Positions 1 through 8,300 of a stretch of DNA of 26,996 bases are shown here, piece after piece. Origin of the DNA: Paulinella micropora (Eukaryota; Cercozoa; Imbricatea; Euglyphida). The notes below the pieces were generated by a model. The model had not been told where the DNA came from, did no database searches, and saw nothing but the letters and a program-made list of their open reading frames with translations. Numbering within the stretch: position 1 is the stretch's first letter; each line of letters opens with the position of its first letter. The stretch spans positions 275,365-302,360 of the forward strand of contig BJOX01000173.1 in the NCBI GenBank assembly GCA_009731375.1, read 5' to 3'. The translations under genes were made by a program, and so were the position numbers.

Positions 1-37
<37 letters not shown>

Positions 38-600
38 CTCCACTGATAGACTCAGTTTAATAATTGAAGACTATCTATGCATATATACATAAATGCAGTA
101 AATAAATACATACATACACTACATATCCTACACACTCTGACATAAATACGTACACATATATACATACACACACCAGGCTGCAACGACGGTACATACAAAC
201 AATTTATTACGAACAAGCATGCATACTTACACTGCATTCATTCATGCGCACAATATACATACATACATACATGCATACATGCATGCAAGCATGAACACAT
301 GCATGCATACATACGTACAAACATAATAATTAAAATTCTAAGTTTCTGGAGGAAAAAAAAAAGTTGAAACATTTGTGTCAAAGGTCAAGGGTGGCCACAG
401 CGTACTTTATACAGCTAACGTGTCTGTAATATTTGATATGGAACGATTGATCATAGGTTGATAGGCTCTTTTAATAATCCTATTTGATCGTAGCTATCGG
501 TATTAATACCATGGCGTGGCTGTATTGAAATTATTACCAATATCGATAAGTAGATCGATTTTTAAACATTAGTATTTATAATATTGTATTATCAGGTGTT
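1..600. repeat. Contig edge: poly-T and diffuse CATA/CATG repeat, no gene
   Basis: Bases 1-37 are pure T, which is typical of a contig end. From about 84 to 330 the sequence is a loose CATA/CATG tetranucleotide tract interrupted by unique words. From 330 to 600 it is AT-rich with no convincing open frame on either strand. Short open frames here are products of the repeat. Confidence 0.7.
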
Positions 601-603
601 GCA

Positions 604-1545
604 TGTTTTTTGCGGAAACGAACATTTTTTTAGACTGGCAGCCAGGCTTTTTTTTAGGAAACGTATTTTTTTTTCACTATAGTAAATTCCACTTGGAAAA
701 AACTGGCAGCAACGTTATGAAAAAATGTTTTGAAATTTTCCCTAATCTGTAGTGCTAAAAATAAAAAGCTTTAGGACGGGCGATCCCCTTGTGTGTTTTT
801 TTTCTCATCTAGCTAACATGTTATTTCTATAGTAGCTAGACTAGCTATAGACGGGCGATCCCCTGTCCTCTGTCATATTGCTAAAAATATATCATAACAA
901 AGTGTGTCATCAATTCACTGAAATCTAAACACTTTTTTAGCGGCGTGGCAGGCATGAAAGATCAAGGAAAGAATATTTTGGACGGGCCTGCCTGTCTTTT
1001 TTGCGGAAACACAACATTTTTTTTTATTTGCTTGCAGTGCTTTTTTGCGGAAACACAACATTTTTTTCGCTATGAATTCCACTTGGAAAAAACAGGCCCA
1101 AACACAAACTTTTTTGGACGAGCATTTCTGTCTTTTTTGCGGAAACACAACCTTTTTTTCACTGTGAATTCCACTTGGAAAAAACAAGCAGCACTGTTAT
1201 GAAAAAAACATAAGTTTTTGAAACTTTTCCTAGCTATAGTCTGTAGTGGTAAAAATAAAAAACATTTTAGGAGTGCGATCTCCTTGTGTGTTTTTTTCCA
1301 ATCTAGCTAATAAGATATTTCTATATTATGTAGACTAGCTATAGACGGGCGATCCACTGTCGTATTCTCGTTTCTAAAAGTATATCGTAGGGAAGTGTGT
1401 CAGTCTGTGATCACTTTCACTGAAACCTAACTAATTTTTTAGCGGCGGGGCTGGTCTGAAAAGATTATGGGAAAATATTTTAGGCGGGCCTGCCTGTCTT
1501 TTTTGCTGAAAGCAAATTTTTTTTGGACGGGCCTGCTGTTTTTTT
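604..1545 (+). repeat. Left part of a ~0.4-0.5 kb tandem repeat array
   Basis: Two diverged units are visible, roughly 604-997 and 998-1499, plus the start of a third that runs into the retrotransposon. Landmarks recur in the same order: TTTTTTGCGGAAACACAAC, then GAATTCCACTTGGAAAAAAC, then GTAAAAATAAAAA, then GGGCGATCCCC, then TAGCGGCG..GGC. The GGGCGATC words at about 776 and 851 recur at about 1269 and 1344, a period of ~493 bp. The second unit carries extra internal copies of the GCGGAAACACAAC block (about 1004, 1047 and 1138). No protein is supported. The family is not recognised; it could be a satellite or a tandemly duplicated non-autonomous element. Confidence 0.8.
1541..1545. repeat. 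Target-site duplication, left copy (TTTTT)
   Basis: Five T precede the TGTAGG start of the 5' LTR and match TTTTT after the 3' LTR at 12164-12168. Five bp is a usual length for Ty3/gypsy integrases. The site lies in a longer T run, so the exact boundary is soft, but the equal LTR lengths support it. Confidence 0.7.
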
Positions 1546-1782
1546 TGTAGGCATCACCCCCCGGATAGCCGGTAAAAAATACCTTTTCCTGGTGACAGGT
1601 GCACCAGCTTGTTTTTCAGTATTATTTGTCCGGATTGGACCTGATGCCATTTTATTCCTGGTCTGTTGCCGTTTTCCTTTTTGGCTTCACTGAGCTAATA
1701 CAACGAGACATCATTCTCATTCTTGAGGACTGTGTTTGGTTGTATTACCGACTTTTTACGAGCTATCGTTGGGGGCATTACA
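1546..1782 (+). repeat. 5' LTR
   Basis: This 237-bp direct repeat starts TGTAGGCATCACC and ends GGGGGCATTACA, giving the canonical TG...CA termini. It matches 11927-12163 at 228 of 237 positions with no indel. At 237 bp it is a short LTR. I see no AATAAA inside it. A TATA-like GGTAAAAAATACC lies near 1571, and an inverted repeat CTGGTG/CACCAG near 1588-1607 could be regulatory. Confidence 0.95.
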
Positions 1783-2568
1783 TTTGGAGTCCACATCACT
1801 AGGGTGATTTCTTTCTGCTTTGCCACACAGGCAACAGAGTGAATTTTCACTGACCTGTCTCACACGGGGACGTCAGACGAAAACAAATACTCCAACACAG
1901 CTCCCTCATAACTCTTTCACAAAACAAATAATTTGATTGGTCTCAAGCAGGTGTCTCGTACCCTCTAGCCCAATCAGTATCTGTGTGCTCACAAGGAGAC
2001 ATCAGATACAAACTCTCTGTCGTTCTTGCTGTTCTCACACAGAGACCAAGAAGAAGGAGGTGGACAGAAGAGTGAAGGAACACACACAAAACACAAACAA
2101 GCATAGGGACAGGAGCACAACACTCTACCCTTCTAGTTTGTGCATTTATCTGCATTATCTCACACATACGTCAGAGTATTTTTGCAAATCTCTGATCGTT
2201 TTCTAAAGGTAGGTCTGAGAACCTATCCGACCGACTGTCGACTTCTCAAGGAGAGCTTTTCTAGCTTCTCTATTACTATCTGTGTGTAGGTCCAAGTGCC
2301 TCATACTAGATACAATATAGAAAAGAAGGAGGAGAAAGTAATCTGAGTAAGGAGAACAAGAAATCGGAGAAAGTCTCAAAGACTATTTTTCTCAAACAAA
2401 AACAAACATACAAACAGTGTTTCATAGAGGACAGGGAATCTTATCCTACCCTCTCTATTAGTTTCTCTCTTCACTAGTCAATCGACTGAAGGAGGAACAG
2501 AACACAAACGAACAAAAACCAAACATAGGAGCTGACACTGTCCTCCTGTTGATCACTACTACGACATC
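1783..2568 (+). other. Retrotransposon 5' leader (untranslated)
   Basis: These 786 bp lie between the LTR and the gag start codon and contain no long frame in the gag direction. A leader this long probably holds packaging and translation-control structures, but none is resolved here. The gag ATG at 2569 has A at -3, a favourable context. Confidence 0.7.
1785..1802 (+). promoter_or_regulatory. Candidate primer binding site
   Basis: Two T after the LTR end, the sequence reads TGGAGTCCACATCACTAG. The leading TGG is what is expected for pairing with a tRNA 3' CCA. The implied tRNA would end ...GTGATGTGGACTCCA, with a U discriminator base. I do not recognise which tRNA this is. Confidence 0.6.
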
Positions 2569-5265
2569 ATGTCGACAGAGACCGCCGAAGTGAGTGAATT
2601 CTCGGAGGCAGATCAAAGAAGAGAAGAAGAAGAAGCAGGAGGAGGAGGAGGAAGAGGATTGAATGAAGGAGGAGGAGGAGGATTGAATGAAGGAGGAGGA
2701 GGAGATGAAGGAGTAGGAGGAGGAGTAGAAGAGGGCTGGGATGATGAAGGAAGATATGGAGGAGACGAAGATGAAGGAGGATTTGAACAAGAAGAGACGG
2801 GAGGAGGAGGAGCATATGGTAATCCCTTACCACCTGCCTACACGGGAGGAGGAGGACGAAAAATGATCGACTTGATTCATAGTGATGGAGAGGAGATCAC
2901 AGTGGAGGAACAACAGTGGGTGCAAGACCACTATGACCTCACTAAAGAAGAGTTTGATAACAAGATGGGGGTAGAGAAGGATACCTATGTGTGGATCCCT
3001 CAGGATCAAAGAAGAGAGAAAAGTCGTGCTAAAAAGGATGTCTATATCCTATTATCAAACACAGCACAGCTCCTCGGCAAACTGGTCTCTGATCCAGAAG
3101 AGAGAAAGAAGATACAGCATATCAAGTTTGGGGACACACACACCCACCTTGAATTACTCGATGCTATCTTTGGGGTGTACACTCAAACCCTGATTTGGGA
3201 ACGTACATACGGCCCACGATGTGAGGGTTACCTCCAGTACACAAACCCAAGAGCAACGGCCAGATTCCTCGCGACTGGTCAGGAGGCAGTCGATGTAACA
3301 AAAATGAAGACCAATCTGGGTTCGAAAAACTCGAGTGGCATATTTCATTTTTTTACAATGGAAATAAAGGCCTTGGAGGAGGGGAAGGCAGAGATGGAAA
3401 AAAGCATTAAGGCAGCAGGAGAAACTCATCCTGTGATTGATGAGTTAGAGAAGACCGACAGAGTTCTGACCAAGATCAGACTGTTGATGGGTGCGTTACT
3501 GCACAAGGAGGCATGGAAGAGATGGATTCCTACCAAGGATCACTCTGTCCTTAAATCACTTAGTAACGCACCACCGGTCGCCAACAAAGCAGGTGTTGAC
3601 CAATATGTGGAGAAATATAATTTTCTCAGATCTGCTTCTGAATTGGTGGCCTTTATCACTCATGCTCAAAAGCTGGTGATATCTGAGAAGAAGAAGGCGA
3701 AAGAGAATGAGGAGTTCGAGAAGACGATGAGACTGGAAAGAATGAAAGCAAAAGTGAGTGGTGCAAAGACACACCCTCCGACATATTTGACCCCACCAGC
3801 TCCTGCCCCACCAGCCCCTGCACCCTCGGGCTCAACTACGGTGGTGGTCACAAACACGGAGAAGAAGGACAGACAGAACATCATAAATGCCTTCAAGGGG
3901 AAGAAAGGAGGAGTGGCAAGTCTCATGCTATATGCCAAGACGAGCTCAGACAAAGACTCTGATGCTTCGCTTTTGAGCAAGCTCAAAGAGATCAATGCCT
4001 GCATGAAGGCTTTTCCTTGCGACGAAACGCAGGAATACGAGGCCCTTGTTACTGTTTTTGACCAATCTCTAGTCTCGGAGGGATTTGATCTGACACAGTA
4101 CAAGTTTTTGAGAAAGAAGGAGGAGATTAAGAGAAACAATGCAACAGGCCTAGACGCTCAGTGTGAACTGGCGGTGGCCACACTCATTTCATATTTTCAA
4201 TCTCATGGATACCAGCATCTCTGCACTGGTACTCTCATAGGATTTGAAATCTTTGAGACAGTGGCGATGAGTTTGAGGAGTGCTGTTGGCTTGGCGGCGA
4301 CCCTTACGGAGGTAGTTTCCTCCTATGGGCTATTCTATGGCCGCAAGTCGATCATCCTCTATTTCTTTTCGGCGTTACACACAGTTAACCCGAGTAAGCT
4401 TACTCAGCTCATACAACAATGCTCGACGTTTAGCTCAGTGAAGTCCAAGAACTTCCTCGAGACACACGTGTTCGAAAATACGGTTCAAAGCGTTGCTCCG
4501 TCAGCACTGTTTCAAGAAGTGATGAGTGCATGCTCAAACATGGACTCGCTCACGGAGGCACATACGGCACAGGCAGGCGGTGTACCTGTTGGCGCACAAG
4601 CCACGTACACAAACAGAGTTGCCGGTTGGAAGAGACAGAGAGAGCCAGACCTGAAGACCGCATGTTGGAGGTGGTTCGCGGGCTTGCAGTGTAAGGCACA
4701 GATGGAGAACAGAGACTGCTCTTTCAATCATGATAGGCAGAACCCAACAGCAAGGGCAAATTTTCTGAGCAGGACGGAAGGCAAGGAACCGGGCCTTTTC
4801 AATATGCTTCAGATTGCCGCTGTGAACGAAGGTTGGTATGCCAATATGTGTGATGATGAGGAGTTACGAGAGGCAATCATTACCTACATGAAGAGGATGA
4901 AGGAGAAGAAGGAGGAAAGGGAGAGACAAAAGAACTTAAAGGCCTCTCAAAGAGGACGAGAAGGAGGAGCAGGAGCAGGAGGAGGAGGAGGAGGAGGAGG
5001 AGGAGGACGAGGACGAGGAACATGGAGAGGAGCCTCGAGGTGGCAGGGAACCCCTCAGAGAGGAAGAGGAGGAGGTCGGGGATATACCCCTTATGGAGGG
5101 AGAGCTGTTCGAGCTCCAGCCCCCCCACCCAGAGGAGGAGGAGGCTCGTGGGCAAGCTCCAACCCAAATTTCGGTCGAGCTCAGGCCTACAACACTGCCT
5201 CGGAGACCGATACGTCATCCTACCCGGACACTACTCAAGGTAATCGTTTCGAGGTGGTGGAATGA
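2569..5265 (+). CDS. gag: Gag-like structural/RNA-binding protein of the LTR element
   Basis: The frame encodes 898 residues, long for a Gag. Its position between leader and pol assigns it as Gag; the core has no motif I recognise. Residues ~19-95 are Gly/Glu-rich, low-complexity and acidic. Residues ~100-400 are charged and probably helical. Residues ~405-421 form a Pro/Ala linker. A second folded part spans ~425-690. At C699, C708, C717 and H721 there is a CCCH-like zinc finger with spacing C-x8-C-x8-C-x3-H. The C-terminus (~790-865) is rich in Gly, Arg and RGG. No CCHC zinc knuckle is present, so the CCCH-like finger and RGG tail probably bind the genomic RNA. The start is ATG 2569 and the frame ends at TGA 5263-5265. 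Pol continues in the same frame, so a minority of ribosomes probably read through. Gag would form the cytoplasmic particle. Confidence 0.85.
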   Translation: MSTETAEVSEFSEADQRREEEEAGGGGGRGLNEGGGGGLNEGGGGDEGVGGGVEEGWDDEGRYGGDEDEGGFEQEETGGGGAYGNPLPPAYTGGGGRKMIDLIHSDGEEITVEEQQWVQDHYDLTKEEFDNKMGVEKDTYVWIPQDQRREKSRAKKDVYILLSNTAQLLGKLVSDPEERKKIQHIKFGDTHTHLELLDAIFGVYTQTLIWERTYGPRCEGYLQYTNPRATARFLATGQEAVDVTKMKTNLGSKNSSGIFHFFTMEIKALEEGKAEMEKSIKAAGETHPVIDELEKTDRVLTKIRLLMGALLHKEAWKRWIPTKDHSVLKSLSNAPPVANKAGVDQYVEKYNFLRSASELVAFITHAQKLVISEKKKAKENEEFEKTMRLERMKAKVSGAKTHPPTYLTPPAPAPPAPAPSGSTTVVVTNTEKKDRQNIINAFKGKKGGVASLMLYAKTSSDKDSDASLLSKLKEINACMKAFPCDETQEYEALVTVFDQSLVSEGFDLTQYKFLRKKEEIKRNNATGLDAQCELAVATLISYFQSHGYQHLCTGTLIGFEIFETVAMSLRSAVGLAATLTEVVSSYGLFYGRKSIILYFFSALHTVNPSKLTQLIQQCSTFSSVKSKNFLETHVFENTVQSVAPSALFQEVMSACSNMDSLTEAHTAQAGGVPVGAQATYTNRVAGWKRQREPDLKTACWRWFAGLQCKAQMENRDCSFNHDRQNPTARANFLSRTEGKEPGLFNMLQIAAVNEGWYANMCDDEELREAIITYMKRMKEKKEERERQKNLKASQRGREGGAGAGGGGGGGGGGRGRGTWRGASRWQGTPQRGRGGGRGYTPYGGRAVRAPAPPPRGGGGSWASSNPNFGRAQAYNTASETDTSSYPDTTQGNRFEVVE

Positions 5266-5324
5266 CTGGAGGGGGAAGAAGAGAGGAAGGAGAAGACTGT
5301 GAAGTTTAACCCTAAAGTCACAGT
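5263..5324 (+). promoter_or_regulatory. Candidate stop-codon readthrough (recoding) site between gag and pol
   Basis: The gag stop TGA is followed by CTG, so the termination context is UGA-C, the leakiest class in eukaryotes. The same frame then stays open to 11079. Downstream, ACTGTGA (5296-5302) is perfectly complementary to TCACAGT (5318-5324). An inner TTTA (5305-5308) pairs with TAAA (5313-5316) around an ACCC loop. Gammaretroviruses also read through an in-frame gag stop with the help of a downstream structure, though they use UAG and a pseudoknot. Function here is inferred. Confidence 0.6.
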
Positions 5325-8300
5325 GCTTTCTAATGCTGTTGTGCAGACTGGGCCAACGCTTCCTCTATGTGAAAACAAAGATGTGGGTACACAGAGACTG
5401 CAGCCCCAAGGTAGTCTCATACCCGTTCATACAGCACGGTTACCAATGATAACTGATGCAAATAGGAAGGCGAGACTTGCGATGGAGGCGAGGAGGCCAA
5501 TGGCAGACGTATCGCCTCGGCCAAGCAAACAACCACGAACAGACTCAATGTCTACGGTCGCGGCGGGTGGCGAGCAAAAAGACAATGTGTGTACTCAAGT
5601 ACCACAAGACAATGTCGCTCAAATAGTAAACGCACCAGTACCGCAGAATAATAAAAATGTTAATGAGGTGAAGCAGGAGGAGAAGAAGGAGGAGTTGAAA
5701 AACTTAGAGACAAGACTCCAAAATTTGGAACGTAAAGTTCTTGTTCTCGCAGCCAATATACACAGGCCCGATGCTCTGTGTTATACGGAACTTTATTGTG
5801 AAACATTGAAGACAATATTAAAAGTTGGTAATGATACGATGGCGAATATTAATATTGTCGGCAGGAAGTTTTTTAATCGATACCGGGACTGGGTGGACGG
5901 AAATATGAAAAAGTCAACGGGCACTCTCAAAGGAGTGAGCAGCCGGACGGATATCACGGGAATCATCACACTGACCTTTAAATTGAAATCCGCACGAGTA
6001 TACCGTATGGACCTCTATGTCGTCCCCGGTTACCACGGGTCAATATTACTATCGTATGACCAATTGGCTACGATGGGGGCTGTGATTGATTGCGCCGCAC
6101 GGCGAGTGATATATGGAGTAAAAAGAGGAGAAGAGAACGATATTGATCCCTTCAACGCTACTGACTCTTATGAGGCTTATGAGCTGAGTCTAGCGACGGA
6201 TCACAAAAAGATGGCCATCGCACATGAGGCACTTGAGGTGTACGTTCACCCCCATGTCGTAAGACCGGATGAACTGTCCTGGACCGACAATTGGGAATCC
6301 CAAGTGTGCACTGTCACAGTTCCGACATGCCATTGGGACAAAAAGTCTATTGATGACTTAATCGAGAAGCGAAAGGAGGAGATTATATGTGTCGCACAAA
6401 GAAGCCCGTCGTTGGCGAGATTCGCGGAAGGAGTAGGAACAGATGTCCATATTACTAACGGATACTGTTTCCATGCGAAAGTAGGAGAAGAAAAAAGGGA
6501 GGCGTTTGTACCAAGGAGAACGGGGCGAATCCCGGATACTCCACCAGAAACTATTAAAAGTTTTATTACTGATTTCTGGGGTGACGAGCCCACGTGGCCG
6601 CGTTCACTGTCTGAAGTGAAGAAATGCTTACGGACTTTATTCGAAAATAATAAGCCGTATACTATTATCCTGCCATATAATGAGAAGGCGATATGGGCGC
6701 AGGAAATAAGGGACCGGCTTATTGATCATCCTATACCGGTACCCTCTCGCAAGCAACAGCTAGTGGTGGCTTGTCGTATGGGAACTCGTGAGCAGAGCAG
6801 TGCATACAAGCGGAAGCTCAGAGACCTCGACAAGTTGAAATTGATACCGCAAGCATTCACATGCTTTGATGGTTTTTACACCCGTAAAGCTCCTTTGCAA
6901 TACGCGAGACTCATTGACATGCTGGTGGAGCTCGGTAAAGATGATGAGCCGGACACGGTCACGTATGAAAAGACGGGCCTAGATGATGTCTCGGAAGAGG
7001 ACTTAGGCTTGGAGGAGGACAGAGAACCCCTCAAGCAGCATAAGCAGATGTCTGATGAAGATTTTCAAGAGGCGGCGCGGAAAATATTGGAAGAAGGAGT
7101 AGGCACGGAGAAGGAGAAGGAGCTTTTAAAAGCCAAATTAGAGGCGAACAAGGAAATTTTTGACCCTCCACATGCAGGTGGTGTCAAGCCTGAAGATTTC
7201 ACTGCGGTTATTTACAAAATACCGGGTGCGGAGCCGTCACCGGCACCACGAAGGGCGAATTTGAGTATACATGAGGCGAAGATAGCGGAGGAGCTAGCAA
7301 GACAGCTGCTCAATGAGGACTTTATTGAGAGATCAACATCCTCAATAGTCTCACAACCGAGAATAGTGCCGAAGCCAGGAGGAGAATGGCGCCTGACAGT
7401 TAACTATGCTCGTGTTAACAAGGTGCTGGAGGAAGAGAGAAATCCTCTCCCGACATTAGAAGAAGGAAGGAGAGTACTGCGGAATGCAAAATTCTATTCG
7501 GTCATTGACCTTAAGAATGGCTTCTGGCAGATACCACTGGAGGAAAAGTCCAGATGGCTGACGGCGTTTGTGGTGGGTATGGAAATATACCAATGGAAAG
7601 TGCTTCCGATGGGCCTCAAGCAAGCCCCAGGACTTTTCCAGAAGGCGATGCAGAAGATGTTGAGCAGTCAGTACGATGATTTGTCTGACGGTGGCTTTAT
7701 GAGAAGGCGGGGACAGAAGGCGGGAGAATATGCATTTTGCTATATCGATGACATTATCGTATACTCTAACACAATGGAGGAGCATATCGATCATTTGTCC
7801 GATATATTCAGGCGCATCGGAGCTTTTGGCCTGAAGTGCAATCTAAAGAAGTGTCAACTTGCCAAGACGAGTGTGACATACTTAGGGTACGAGATCTCCC
7901 ATAATCGAGTCTCGATATCCAAAGAGAAGAGGGAGGAGATTATGAATCGACCGATACCGAAGAACCGCACTGAATTGCACTCATTCCTTGCGATGGCGCA
8001 ATACTATAGCCAGTTTATACCCGATTGGGGTGCAACACGGGCTAAAGTGGAGAAAATGATAGATTTTGGAGACTTTGAGAAGTGGGACGAAGAGGCTTTG
8101 CAAGCGTTTCATGCGCTCAAAGATCTCATTTACAAAGACCCGAAAGACGGAGGACTGGTGTTAACGATGCCCGACTTTACGAAACAATTCGTAGTCGATA
8201 CAGACGCATCTAAGTTTGCGATTGGGGCTGTATTACAACAAGAGGATGAGGAGAAGAAATTACGCCCAATCATGTTTATTAGTAGGAAGTTGTGTGCGGC

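Noticed and set aside
915-1202. Open frames in the host tandem repeat (both strands)
   Set aside because: They arise from the repeated GCGGAAACACAAC...GAATTCCACTTGG module and are not kept open in the other units.
1599-1802. Small coding frame inside the 5' LTR
   Set aside because: The segment is LTR sequence repeated at the 3' end, where the frame is changed by substitutions. No protein signal.
2567-2833. Minus-strand Leu/Ser-rich frames opposite the start of gag
   Set aside because: Shadow of the GGA/GAA-rich gag codons; a similar case is 4880-5218.
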